Of a stretch of DNA of 20,019 nucleotides, positions 6,764 through 14,378 are shown one piece after another. The stretch comes from an uncultured Clostridia bacterium. GTDB lineage: Bacteria > Bacillota > Clostridia > TANB77 > CAG-508. Numbering within the stretch: position 1 is the first letter of the stretch; each line of letters opens with the position of its first letter. The stretch spans positions 1 through 20,019 of the forward strand of contig CAKPRA010000031.1 in the NCBI GenBank assembly GCA_934180065.1, given 5' to 3'. Below the pieces are notes generated by a model. That model saw only the letters and a list, made by a program, of their open reading frames with translations, had not been told where the DNA came from and did not search any database. Both the position numbers and the translations under genes were made by a program.

Positions 6764-7868
6764 ATGATTGAATTAGATGAAAATGCTAGAGCATTGCAAA
6801 CAATAAAATCTAAAATAGAAAGTATAGGTGAATCTCTTTGACATACCTAAGCTTGAAAATGATTTAAAAGAGCTGGAAAGTAAAACTCTTGAAAGCGGAT
6901 TTTGGAATGATACCAAAAACTCAAGTAAAGTATTACAAAATATTAAAATAATAAAACATAAAAAAGATTTATATACCAAATTATATAATGAATTAAACAA
7001 TTTAATAGAGCTAAATCAATTGCTTCAAATAGAAAATGATGATGAAATGGCTAATGATTTGATTAAAAATACCGCTTCTATATCAAAAGAAATAGATACA
7101 TTAGAGGTAACAACTTTATTATCAGGAAAATATGATTTAAATAATGCAATAGTAACAATTCATCCTGGTGCAGGTGGAACAGAATCACAAGACTGGGCTG
7201 AAATGTTATACAGAATGTATACTAGATGGGCCAATAATAATGGATATACTGTTAAAGAATTGGATTATCTAGATGGTGATGAAGCAGGATTAAAAAGTGT
7301 TACATTTTTAATTTCTGGTGATTATGCATATGGATATATGAAATCTGAAAAGGGAGTACATAGACTAGTAAGAATATCTCCTTTTGATGCAGGGGGGAGA
7401 AGACATACATCATTTGCATCTGTAGAGATATTACCGGAAATAACAGAAGATATTGAAATAGATATAAATCCAGATGATTTAAGAATAGATACATATAGAG
7501 CTTCAGGTGCAGGAGGACAACATATAAACAAAACTTCTTCTGCAGTAAGAATAACACATATTCCAACAAATATAGTCGTAGCATGTCAAACTGAAAGATC
7601 TCAAATACAGAATAGGGAAACAGCTATGAAAATGTTAAAATCTAAACTTTTAGATTTAAAAGAGCAAGAGCAAAAAGAGCGAATCGAAGACCTGAAAGGT
7701 GAACAAAAAGATATAGCATGGGGAAGTCAAATAAGGTCATATGTATTTTGTCCATATACATTAGTAAAAGATCATAGAACAAATTATGAAGTTGGTAATG
7801 TTCAAAATGTAATGGATGGAGATTTAAATGGGTTTATGATTAGTTATTTAAAATGGTTAATAAAATAA
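6764..7868 (+). CDS. prfB: peptide chain release factor 2, with +1 programmed frameshift
   Basis: RF2 recognises UGA and UAA in the ribosomal A site and triggers release of the finished peptide. The gene is join(6764..6838, 6840..7868): 25 codons (MIELDENARALQ onward) run into an in-frame UGA at 6839-6841, and the main frame resumes with GAC at 6840. The joined protein has 367 residues, the usual RF2 length. It shows the RF2-specific SPF tripeptide at 215-217 (RISPFDAGGRRHTSF), the peptidyl-transferase GGQ at 250-252 (SGAGGQHINKTSSAVRITHI), and GAGGTESQDWAEML before them. The SD GAAAGGATG precedes the ATG. It is preceded by a terminator and its own promoter; the PH-domain-like gene follows after 21 bases and is probably co-transcribed. 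secA, often its neighbour, is not adjacent here. Confidence 0.97.
6826..6842 (+). promoter_or_regulatory. prfB programmed +1 frameshift site
   Basis: The site is AGGTGAATCTCTTTGAC: an internal SD-like AGGTG, then the slippery CTT followed by UGA C. When RF2 is scarce the ribosome slips from CUU to UUU and bypasses the stop; when RF2 is plentiful it terminates. This is the classical autoregulation of prfB and shows that UGA is a stop codon in this organism. Confidence 0.95.
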
Positions 7869-7889
7869 GTTTACAAAGGAGAAATTAAT

Positions 7890-8531
7890 ATGAACTATAA
7901 GGAGCTATGTAAAAAAACCGAAAATAATAGATACTCAGAAATTGCCGGAATAAAAAGCGAAAAAGTAATATTAGAAGGAAAACCTTTAAAAAAAATAAAA
8001 GATAATTGGATTATAATGTTATTAATAATTGCTGTTACAGTGGGTTTTTTACTAATAAAATTTAATATTGTATATTTTTCAATATGTATTGCATTATTAG
8101 TATTTTTTATTATGTTATTTATATATGGAAATACTTATACAATAACATGTAATAAAGATGATATTCATATAAAACAGGGTTTCCAAAAATTCAACATACC
8201 ATATAAAAGTATAAAAAATGTATATATAAGTAAAACTGCAGGGCTAACATTTGTACGAACATATGTATTTATTATTAGATGTGAAGATAATCTCAAATTT
8301 TTAAGAGAATTTGAATTTCCATTATTATGTGCAGATTATGAGCAAGCAGATAAATTTATAAATAATTTTATAGTAAAAAATGAGAGAAATGAGAAATATT
8401 TTGTTTACGAAAAAAGAAGATCTTTAAGAAAAATTATAGAAAATATATTTACAGCATTTGCTGTAATCATTATTATATGGTTTATGTTTTCAAAACGGTA
8501 TCATAAATTTCTAGTAATTAATATAATATAG
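7890..8531 (+). CDS. membrane protein with PH-domain-like region
   Basis: The protein has 213 residues. Two adjacent membrane segments (about 40-56 and 60-80) are followed by a soluble beta-rich stretch (NTYTITCNKDDIHIKQGFQK then FNIPYKSIKNVYIS), which resembles the bacterial PH domains of YdbS/YdbT type, where IPY..I.NV is typical. A third hydrophobic segment (about 183-200) is followed by a short basic tail. No signal peptide is evident. The start ATG follows a good AAAGGAG site. It lies 21 bases behind prfB and is closed by a hairpin, so it is probably read from the prfB promoter. A role at the membrane is likely; nothing more specific can be said. Confidence 0.82.
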   Translation: MNYKELCKKTENNRYSEIAGIKSEKVILEGKPLKKIKDNWIIMLLIIAVTVGFLLIKFNIVYFSICIALLVFFIMLFIYGNTYTITCNKDDIHIKQGFQKFNIPYKSIKNVYISKTAGLTFVRTYVFIIRCEDNLKFLREFEFPLLCADYEQADKFINNFIVKNERNEKYFVYEKRRSLRKIIENIFTAFAVIIIIWFMFSKRYHKFLVINII

Positions 8532-8533
8532 TA

Positions 8534-8565
8534 TAGTCTACAAATTATTGTAGACTAAATTTTTT
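8534..8565 (+). terminator. terminator between the PH-like gene and aspartokinase
   Basis: TAGTCTACAA (8534-8543) and TTGTAGACTA (8548-8557) form a perfect 10-bp stem with an ATTA loop, followed by AATTTTTT. Aspartokinase starts only 16 bases later and no new promoter fits in between, so some read-through, or a promoter further upstream, is likely. Confidence 0.75.
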
Positions 8566-8581
8566 ATATAGAGGAAAAATA

Positions 8582-9754
8582 ATGAATACAATTGTTTTGA
8601 AGTTCGGTGGTACATCTGTTGCAGATAATGAAAAACTAGAAATGGTAGCTCAAAAAATAATTACATTAGTAGAGGAGGACCATAATGTTGTAGTTGTTGT
8701 TTCTGCACAAGGCAAAAAAACAGATTCATTATTAAATGAAGCTTATGAATTATCTAAAATTCCAAATAATAGAGAGCTTGATGTTTTGTTAAGTACTGGA
8801 GAGCAGGTTTCAATTTCAAAGTTAAGTATATTATTAAATGAGTTAGGATATAAAGCTATTTCACTCACTGGATGGCAAGCTGGAATATATACAAACAATG
8901 TTAATCAAAATGCTATAATTGAACATATAGATGTTTCAAGAATAAATAAAGAGCTAACAAATGGAAATATAGTAATAATAGCTGGATTTCAAGGAATAAA
9001 TGAAAATTCAGATATAACTACATTGGGAAGAGGTGGATCTGACACTACTGCAATTTCTATAGCTGCAGCCCTTAATGCAAAATGCTGTTATATTTATTCT
9101 GATGTGGAAGGTGTTTTTACTGCAGATCCAAGGAAATTAAAGAGCGCTGTTAAATTAAAAGAGCTTTCTTATGATGAAATGTTAGATCTTTCTAATGAAG
9201 GAGCGAAAGTTCTTCATAATAGATGTGTAGAAATAGGCAAAAAATTCAATATCCCGATACTAGCAAAATCGACATTTAAAGATGATAAGGGAACCATCGT
9301 AAATAATAATATTGAAGAGCAAAAGATTAAGAGCTTAGTTAAAGACGATGAATTAATTTTTATGCATATTAAGATTAAAGACATAAATTATATAGACATT
9401 TATAAAAGTCTTGTAAATAATAATATTATACCTATTGAATTTATAGATAATGAAAATGAAATAAAAGCTTTATTTAAATCAAATGAATCTCAAAAGTTAG
9501 AAGTTATCTTACAAAATAAATTAAATAATTGTGAGATAATTACAAAAAAAGTTTCTAGAATATCAATTATAGGATATGGAATAACAAATGACACAAATAT
9601 ATTAAAAAATATTATATTAATATTAGAAGAAGTAAAAGATCAAATACAGAAAATAGATATTAATAATGGAAAAATAAGGATAACATTTAAAGGCACTATA
9701 GATAATGGCATTTTAGAAAAATTGCATAATGAGTTAATAAAAAACCCAGATTAA
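8582..9754 (+). CDS. aspartokinase
   Basis: Phosphorylates L-aspartate with ATP, the first step towards lysine, diaminopimelate, methionine and threonine. The 390 residues carry the kinase signature LKFGGTSVAD (6-15), LLSTGEQVS (69-77), TLGRGGSDTTAI (147-158), YSDVEGVFTADPRK (172-185) and EGAKVLHNR (206-214). Residues from about 255 form the C-terminal regulatory region of two ACT-like domains (MHIKIKDINYIDIYKSLVNN; VSRISIIGYGITND), so feedback inhibition by an end product is likely; which amino acid cannot be read from the sequence. The start follows GAGGAAAAATA. There is no lysine riboswitch or T-box in the short upstream gap. Its terminator overlaps the stop codon. Which of the paralogues (lysC, dapG, thrA type) this represents is not resolved. 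Confidence 0.95.
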   Translation: MNTIVLKFGGTSVADNEKLEMVAQKIITLVEEDHNVVVVVSAQGKKTDSLLNEAYELSKIPNNRELDVLLSTGEQVSISKLSILLNELGYKAISLTGWQAGIYTNNVNQNAIIEHIDVSRINKELTNGNIVIIAGFQGINENSDITTLGRGGSDTTAISIAAALNAKCCYIYSDVEGVFTADPRKLKSAVKLKELSYDEMLDLSNEGAKVLHNRCVEIGKKFNIPILAKSTFKDDKGTIVNNNIEEQKIKSLVKDDELIFMHIKIKDINYIDIYKSLVNNNIIPIEFIDNENEIKALFKSNESQKLEVILQNKLNNCEIITKKVSRISIIGYGITNDTNILKNIILILEEVKDQIQKIDINNGKIRITFKGTIDNGILEKLHNELIKNPD

Positions 9755-9767
9755 TCTGGGTTTTTTT
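9741..9767 (+). terminator. terminator overlapping the aspartokinase stop codon
   Basis: AAAACCCAGA (9741-9750), TTAA loop, TCTGGGTTTT (9755-9764) and a seven-T run. The 5' arm encodes the last residues (Asn-Pro-Asp) and the loop holds the TAA stop. Confidence 0.92.
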
Positions 9768-9917
9768 GCATAAATAAAGATGAGGACTTAAAAATATTTT
9801 AAACAAATTAAATGTTATTAATGTCCGCTTTTATTTTAATATGAAAGTTCAGTATAAATGTGGTAATAAAATAATAAATAGTGAATATATTCTAAAAAAA
9901 GGAGTGATGGAAAAGCT

Positions 9918-10220
9918 ATGAATATAGAAGAAAGAAAAAATTCAGTACAAAAATCAAATATAATTCAAAATTTGATATTAGAAAGTAGAGAAAAGCTAAA
10001 TATAACAGGTGCTTTAGATGTGTTAAGTTTTGATGATCAAATTGTAATTGTTCAAACACATTTGGGGCTCTTAACAGTCAAAGGGGAAGATTTAAGAATA
10101 AGTAAATTAAATATTGATTCAGAGGAAGTTATAGTAGACGGAACAATAGGAAGTATGAGCTATAGTGATAAAAATTTTGAAAAAAAAGATAGTGGTTTCC
10201 TAGGTAAAATATTTAAATAG
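9918..10220 (+). CDS. yabP: sporulation protein YabP
   Basis: The protein has 100 residues and belongs to the YabP/YqfC family, small proteins needed for spore cortex or coat assembly in endospore formers. The core LILESREKLNITGALDVLSF, then FDDQIVIVQTHLGLLTVKGE and DLRISKLNIDSEEVIVDGTI, is family-typical; the tail is basic (GFLGKIFK). No membrane segment. The AAAGGAG before it is 13 bases from the ATG, longer than usual, but no other in-frame start exists. yabQ follows after 15 bases, and the yabP-yabQ-divIC order is the same as in Bacillus subtilis. The 163 bases between the aspartokinase stop and this gene hold its terminator and presumably a sporulation promoter, which I could not assign. 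Confidence 0.92.
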   Translation: MNIEERKNSVQKSNIIQNLILESREKLNITGALDVLSFDDQIVIVQTHLGLLTVKGEDLRISKLNIDSEEVIVDGTIGSMSYSDKNFEKKDSGFLGKIFK

Positions 10221-10235
10221 AAAGGTTAAAAAACT

Positions 10236-10637
10236 TTGATTACTTCATTATATGACCAAATAAAGATACTGATTATTTTCGCTATTACAGGAATTATAAT
10301 AGGACTTTTATTTGATTTTTTTAGAATACAAAGAAAAGTAATTAAAACATTTGATTTTATCACATATTTGCAAGATGCTTTATTCTGGATTTTATCAGGA
10401 ATTGTACTAATTATCTCAATAATGAATTTTACAAATGGAGAAATTCGTTCATACATGATATTAGGAATTATTATTGGAGTAGTTTTATATTTTAATATTT
10501 TTAGTAAATATATAATGAAAATTTCCGTGGGTATTGCTAACTTTTTTATTAAAATATTACACATTTTAATATCCCCTATAAAAAAACTTAGTAAAAAATT
10601 AAAAAAAAGCTGGAAAAAGAAAGATAATATGTTATAA
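10236..10637 (+). CDS. yabQ: sporulation membrane protein YabQ (TTG start)
   Basis: The protein has 133 residues and belongs to the YabQ family, required for spore cortex formation in Bacillus. Hydrophobic segments lie at about 8-26 (ILIIFAITGIIIGLLFDFF), 46-63 and 72-92, with a strongly basic C-terminus (KKLSKKLKKSWKKK). FDFFRIQRK after the first membrane segment is characteristic. It starts with TTG behind a GAAAGG site. Made with YabP, it acts in the mother-cell membrane around the forespore according to family knowledge. The end of the gene contains the divIC promoter. Confidence 0.9.
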   Translation: MITSLYDQIKILIIFAITGIIIGLLFDFFRIQRKVIKTFDFITYLQDALFWILSGIVLIISIMNFTNGEIRSYMILGIIIGVVLYFNIFSKYIMKISVGIANFFIKILHILISPIKKLSKKLKKSWKKKDNML

Positions 10638-10638
10638 T
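10630..10638 (+). promoter_or_regulatory. extended -10 promoter for divIC inside the end of yabQ
   Basis: TGTTATAAT is a perfect extended -10 box (TGn plus TATAAT) that overlaps the yabQ stop codon. The -35 side (CTGGAA, 17 bases upstream) is weak. It would let the division gene be expressed during growth, independently of the sporulation pair before it. Confidence 0.55.
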
Positions 10639-10677
10639 GTAAGTGTGTAGAAAAATTTAGTATTGGAGATTTTACAT

Positions 10678-10950
10678 ATGAAAAAGAAGTTAAAAATAAA
10701 TAGATTCGTTATAATTGCAGTTTTAATTTATTTTGTATATGTTTGTATTTCTCAACAACAAACACTAGATGAATATGCTAAACAATCTTCAACATATCAA
10801 AACCAAATTGTTGAAGCAAAAGAAAAAAATGAAGAATTACAATATACAAAAAGTAATATTAATTCTACAGAATATATCGAAAATGTAGCAAGAGAAAAAC
10901 TTGGTATGTATTTACCTAATGAAAGAGTATATATTGATATCACAAACTAG
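10678..10950 (+). CDS. divIC: septum formation initiator DivIC/FtsB family
   Basis: The protein has 90 residues from the ATG at 10678; a TTG at 10663 opens the same frame but overlaps the SD GGAG, which stands 9 bases before the ATG. The layout is that of DivIC/FtsB: short basic cytoplasmic tail (MKKKLKINR), one membrane segment (FVIIAVLIYFVYVCIS), an extracytoplasmic coiled coil (SSTYQNQIVEAKEKNEELQY) and the family block YIENVAREKLGMYLPNE. DivIC works with FtsL and DivIB in the divisome at midcell. The position behind yabQ matches Bacillus subtilis, where a S1-domain gene follows; here rho follows. Confidence 0.92.
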   Translation: MKKKLKINRFVIIAVLIYFVYVCISQQQTLDEYAKQSSTYQNQIVEAKEKNEELQYTKSNINSTEYIENVAREKLGMYLPNERVYIDITN

Positions 10951-10970
10951 AGATTTTAAAATCTCTAGTT
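10945..10970 (+). terminator. perfect palindrome over the divIC stop, weak terminator or attenuator
   Basis: A 26-base perfect inverted repeat (AACTAGAGATTTT and its complement) starts in the last divIC codons and contains the stop. It is AT-rich and is followed by GAACTAATTTTTAA rather than a clean T-run, so termination is likely partial and rho may be read through from divIC. Confidence 0.5.
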
Positions 10971-11050
10971 GAACTAATTTTTAAATTCTAAAAATTTATT
11001 ATTTCTAAAAAATTCCAATAATAATAAAATATTAAATAGGGGGAAAATTT

Positions 11051-12412
11051 ATGAATTTTGAAGACTGTACTTTAGTCGAATTAAGACAACTAGCAAAAGA
11101 AAAAGGTGTGAAAAACGTATCAAAACTAAAAAAGGACGAGCTTATTCAAATGCTTTCTGAAAGCTGTGATGAAAAAGAAAAAACAAATGAAAAATCCGCT
11201 TCTGTATCAGAAAATACAAATATTAAAGAAAATAATTCAGTAACTACTGAAAATGCTGAGTCATCATCTAATGGTACATATAAAGTAACAAATGCAGATG
11301 ATCAAATTATAGAAGGAATTTTAGAAGTATTACCGGATGGATATGGATTTTTAAGAGGTGAAAACTATTTATCAACTCCTAAAGATGTATATATCTCTCC
11401 AGTCCAAATTAGACGTTTTAAATTAGACAAAGGTGATAAAGTAAAAGGAATAGCTAGACAACCTAAAGAAGGAGAAAAATTCCCAGCATTAATATATGTA
11501 GGTGAAGTAAATGGTGAAGCTCCTGAAAAAGCTTATAGAAGAAAGAAATTTGATGATTTAACACCAATATATCCAACAGAAAGATTAAGATTGGAAACAA
11601 CATCTAATGAGTATGCAATGAGACTTATTGACTTGTTATCTCCTGTTGGAAAAGGTCAAAGGGGTATGATTGTTGCTCCACCAAAAGTAGGAAAAACAAC
11701 ACTTTTAAAGAAGATTGCAAACAGTATTTCAGCAAATAATCCTGAGGTTGAATTAATAGTATTGTTAATAGATGAACGTCCAGAAGAAGTTACTGATATG
11801 AAAAGATCAATAAAGGGAGAAGTTATTTATTCAACATTTGATGAGTTACCTGAGCATCATGTAAAAGTTGCGGAAATGGTTCTTGAAAGAGGAAAAAGAT
11901 TAGTTGAACAAGGACAAGATGTTGTTATATTATTAGATAGTATTACAAGACTTGCAAGAGCATATAATCTTGTTATACCTTCATCAGGAAGAACATTATC
12001 AGGAGGATTTGACCCAGCAGCATTACATAAACCTAAGAAATTCTTTGGAGCTGCCAGAAACATTGAAAATGGCGGAAGTTTAACAATTTTAGCAACTGCT
12101 CTTGTTGACACTGGAAGTAGAATGGATGAGGTAATATTTGAAGAATTTAAAGGTACTGGAAATATGGAAGTTCACTTAGATAAAAGTCTTGCAGAAAGAA
12201 GAATCTTCCCAGCAATTGATATATATAAATCAGGAACAAGACGTGAAGATTTGTTATTATCTCAAAAAGAATTATCAACTATATATGCTCTAAGAAGGGC
12301 TATGCAAAATGCTTCAAATGCAGAATTTAGTGATCAAATAATGCAATTAACAGTAAATACTAAAAACAATGCGGAACTAATTGAAAAATTGAATACTCTT
12401 TTAAGAAAATAA
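11051..12412 (+). CDS. rho: transcription termination factor Rho
   Basis: Rho is a hexameric RNA-dependent ATPase/translocase that dislodges RNA polymerase from untranslated transcripts. The 453 residues show a SAP-like N-terminal helical domain (TLVELRQLAKEKGVKNVSKL, 7-26), a Ser/Asn/Glu-rich linker of about 40 residues, the cold-shock-type RNA-binding domain (LEVLPDGYGFLRGENYLSTP, 91-110), Walker A APPKVGKTT (209-217), Walker B VVILLDS (291-297), the Q-loop region GGFDPAALHKPKKFFGAARN (318-337) and the arginine-finger region SLAERRIFPAIDI. The linker makes it somewhat longer than the 419-residue Escherichia coli protein. The start follows AGGGGG. Rho genes of several Firmicutes are autoregulated, but no clear leader structure was seen apart from the palindrome at 10945-10970. 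Confidence 0.96.
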   Translation: MNFEDCTLVELRQLAKEKGVKNVSKLKKDELIQMLSESCDEKEKTNEKSASVSENTNIKENNSVTTENAESSSNGTYKVTNADDQIIEGILEVLPDGYGFLRGENYLSTPKDVYISPVQIRRFKLDKGDKVKGIARQPKEGEKFPALIYVGEVNGEAPEKAYRRKKFDDLTPIYPTERLRLETTSNEYAMRLIDLLSPVGKGQRGMIVAPPKVGKTTLLKKIANSISANNPEVELIVLLIDERPEEVTDMKRSIKGEVIYSTFDELPEHHVKVAEMVLERGKRLVEQGQDVVILLDSITRLARAYNLVIPSSGRTLSGGFDPAALHKPKKFFGAARNIENGGSLTILATALVDTGSRMDEVIFEEFKGTGNMEVHLDKSLAERRIFPAIDIYKSGTRREDLLLSQKELSTIYALRRAMQNASNAEFSDQIMQLTVNTKNNAELIEKLNTLLRK

Positions 12413-12430
12413 AAAATGAGGTGAATTCTA

Positions 12431-12586
12431 ATGAATATAATAAATATAAATCCAAAAATAAATTACTTATATCATTATACATTAAAGAAAAATGTCAATA
12501 AAATTTTAGATGATAAAGCTATAATTTCTAAAGATCAATACGTTTTCTTTACAAAAAGTTTAAAAGATTCTATAAATGCATTTTAG
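12431..12586 (+). pseudogene. 5' fragment of a disrupted gene behind rho
   Basis: A good SD (GAGGTGA) leads to an ATG 18 bases after rho, and a 51-residue frame that stops abruptly: NYLYHYTLKKNVNKILDDKA, then ISKDQYVFFTKSLKDSINAF. The pattern HYT, then N..IL..K.I, then YVFFT, recalls the start of ADP-ribosyltransferase-like or related enzyme folds, but the rest of such a domain is missing and this is a weak suggestion. The following recognisable coding sequence lies in a different frame, so this looks like the head of a gene broken by deletion and frameshift. Confidence 0.6.
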
Positions 12587-13086
12587 TTATAAAATATAAA
12601 GGAAAAGAATTATCAGATGAAAGAACATTAGCAGATTATAATATTCAAATGGATAGTACACTAAATGTATATGTAAAAGTAAATATAAATTTAAGTGTAA
12701 ATAACGGTCATGGCAGTGTAGATACGTCCTCAAATTCTGCATTATCTGGAGATATGGTAACAATAACCTTAAAACCAGATCAAGGATATGAGCTTGATGA
12801 AATTACTGTAAATGGAAAATCTTTAAAATCTGAAGTAACAGATAATAAGCTACAGATTAAATGTAAAAACGAGGATATTAATGTAATAGTAAGTTATAAA
12901 TCAAATGAGGTTAATAATAGCTCTGAAACAGAAAGCAATAATATTAATAAAGATACTATAAATCAGAAAGATAATTCAAAAAATAATTACCCTAAAACAG
13001 GAGATAATTTTTTATTACATATAGTTACAATTATAGTTTCAGTATGTGCGGCAATAATTCTAAAAATAAAAAAGAAAAAATCTTAA
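12532..13086 (+). pseudogene. remnant of a cell-wall-anchored protein: ubiquitin-like half domain, InlB-like repeat, sortase signal
   Basis: The frame is open from 12532 but has no start codon before the ATG at 12649, and that ATG has no SD, so it is not independently translatable. The sequence GKELSDERTLADYNIQ followed by MDSTLNVYVK (12601-12678) matches the second half of ubiquitin at 15 of 26 positions (GKQLEDGRTLSDYNIQ plus KESTLHLVLR). Behind it stands an InlB B-repeat-like module (NNGHGSVDTSS, GDMVTITLKPDQGYELDEIT, VNGKSL), a Ser/Asn/Lys linker, and YPKTGD, a hydrophobic segment (LLHIVTIIVSVCAAIIL) and a basic tail, which is an LPXTG-type sorting signal. The first half of the ubiquitin-like fold and any signal peptide are missing. 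The original protein was probably secreted and anchored to the wall. A strong terminator follows. Confidence 0.7.
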
Positions 13087-13190
13087 TTTTAGAAAAATAC
13101 ATATTTGATTTGCAAAATAAAAATATATGATGAATGGTAAAAGATTGGAAATAGTACCAGTATTAACTTAAACAAAGTAAAATAATTTTG

Positions 13191-13224
13191 AACACCTACT
13201 AATTATAATAGTGGGTGTTTTTTT
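13191..13224 (+). terminator. rho-independent terminator after the surface-protein remnant
   Basis: AACACCTACTA (13191-13201) pairs with TAGTGGGTGTT (13209-13219) with one T-G pair, a 7-base loop and a seven-T run. Confidence 0.88.
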
Positions 13225-13271
13225 ATACTATAAATTTTTAAAAATATATTTGTAACAATAATGAAAAAATA

Positions 13272-13300
13272 TTGTGATATTTTACTTTTTAGGTTAGAAT
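13272..13300 (+). promoter_or_regulatory. promoter of the nucleotidyltransferase operon
   Basis: TTGTGA (13272-13277), 17-base spacer, TAGAAT (13295-13300), about 34 bases before the start at 13334. Confidence 0.45.
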
Positions 13301-13333
13301 ATATATAAATTTAAAATATAGAAGAAGGTAAAT

Positions 13334-13840
13334 ATGATTAAAGAAAACTTGATAGAAGTATTACACGAAATGGAAGAAGTTACAAAATTATTTAAATTAG
13401 AGCCATTTGATATATTTATAATTGGTGGAAGTGCTTGCATTTTAGGAGAATATACTAACAGAGCAACACTTGATATAGATTTTGTGGATTTAGGATATCC
13501 TGCAAAATATGGCAAGGCTTTTTCATTATTAAGAGATTATGATATGTTGGAATATCAAAGTACAATATTATCGCCAACTTACAAACAAAGAGCAATTAAA
13601 TTAGACGAATTTAATTATATAACTGTTTATATATTATCGAAAGAAGATGTTGTAGTAAGCAAAATTATCAGATTAGCTGAAAAAGACATTGAAGATTTAA
13701 ATCAAATTATTCCAAAATGTGATAAGAAATTATTGAATATTATCATAAAAGAAATAATAGATAGAGAAGATTTGTTTGAAAGTAAGAAAAATGAATTTAT
13801 TAAGAAATTAAAAATATTTAGGGAGAAATATAATGTATAG
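13334..13840 (+). CDS. nucleotidyltransferase-fold protein (DUF6036/AbiEii-like)
   Basis: The protein has 168 residues. FDIFIIGGSACILGEY (25-40) and ATLDIDFVD (44-52) form the polymerase-beta-type nucleotidyltransferase signature: the GGS motif and an Asp-X-Asp pair (Asp47, Asp49), then YITVYILSKEDVVVSKIIRL with the conserved K.R face. Proteins of this type (DUF6036, AbiEii and relatives) often serve as the nucleotidyltransferase of toxin-antitoxin or abortive-infection pairs, so a role in defence or growth control is inferred, not shown. The ATG follows GAAGAAGG. Its stop codon overlaps the start of the next gene by 8 bases, so the two are translationally coupled. The unit has its own promoter and lies among gene remnants, consistent with a mobile or laterally acquired pair. 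Confidence 0.85.
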   Translation: MIKENLIEVLHEMEEVTKLFKLEPFDIFIIGGSACILGEYTNRATLDIDFVDLGYPAKYGKAFSLLRDYDMLEYQSTILSPTYKQRAIKLDEFNYITVYILSKEDVVVSKIIRLAEKDIEDLNQIIPKCDKKLLNIIIKEIIDREDLFESKKNEFIKKLKIFREKYNV

Positions 13841-14168
13841 AGTTTTTTGTGAAAGTTATGAGAATTTTTTAAAAACATTTAATGAAGAAAGTTATAGATT
13901 AGAGATTGCTAAGCCGTTTGAACTAATAGTAAATACTGAAAAGTTTGAAGAAGAAAAGAGAAAGAAAAGCGATTTATATAAGAGGTTGTGTGATTTATTG
14001 CAGTATATGAAAAAAAATATAACAAAGTTTCCTAAATTTAAAGCTTTTTTATGGACTTTAACTTCTAGAGATATTATAGGTGAAGAATATAATGTTGAAA
14101 CAAATGAAGAATTAGAAGAACAAGCCAAGTTGATTAATTCTTTTTTAAAATTAGCTTATTGGTATTAG
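13833..14168 (+). CDS. small partner protein of the nucleotidyltransferase, unknown family
   Basis: The protein has 111 residues, mostly helical and charged, with many Lys and Glu; residues 36-60 (EKFEEEKRKKSDLYKRLCDL) could form a long helix. No DNA-binding, catalytic or membrane motif is recognised, and there is no HEPN signature (R-X4-6-H). The SD AGGGAG stands in the last codons of the upstream gene, and ATGTATAG is shared by both, so expression is coupled to the nucleotidyltransferase. The natural reading is a partner (antitoxin or accessory subunit), by position only. Confidence 0.75.
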   Translation: MYRVFCESYENFLKTFNEESYRLEIAKPFELIVNTEKFEEEKRKKSDLYKRLCDLLQYMKKNITKFPKFKAFLWTLTSRDIIGEEYNVETNEELEEQAKLINSFLKLAYWY

Positions 14169-14173
14169 CGCTC

Positions 14174-14237
14174 TTTCAAAGAATTTTTAATATATATAGT
14201 AGTAGAGCAGGGGAGAATAGGAGAGTTTCAAAGAATT
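14174..14237 (+). repeat. short direct repeat in the gap before the hydrolase remnant
   Basis: TTTCAAAGAATT occurs at 14174-14185 and again at 14226-14237. The gap 14169-14378 is otherwise extremely AT-rich and non-coding; no gene, promoter of note or clear terminator is seen in it. The repeat may be a scar of a deletion or insertion, or chance. Confidence 0.3.
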
Positions 14238-14378
14238 GGATATGTGATTTTTTATTTATTGTAAAAATAATATTCTAAAAAAATGTTTAGATAAATTTCT
14301 TATAAAAAAATAAATTTAAAAGTAAAATTAGAATTAAAATTTCTTAATTTACAAATATAAATTAAAGTTTAATTTTAA

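Noticed and set aside
7300..7584. Minus-strand open frames inside prfB
   Set aside because: Antisense shadows of the strongly conserved SPF-GGQ region; Leu/Tyr-rich, no start signals.
6828..7868. prfB as a 346-residue gene starting at GTG 6828
   Set aside because: The upstream 25-codon frame with SD and the CTT-TGA-C slip site shows that the gene starts at 6764 with a programmed frameshift.
8532..8581. Lysine riboswitch or T-box before aspartokinase
   Set aside because: Only 50 bases, taken up by a simple terminator hairpin; no room for either element.
12601..12678. Eukaryotic contamination because of the ubiquitin-like sequence
   Set aside because: The same frame continues into an InlB-like repeat and a sortase signal, base composition matches the surroundings and rho lies directly upstream.
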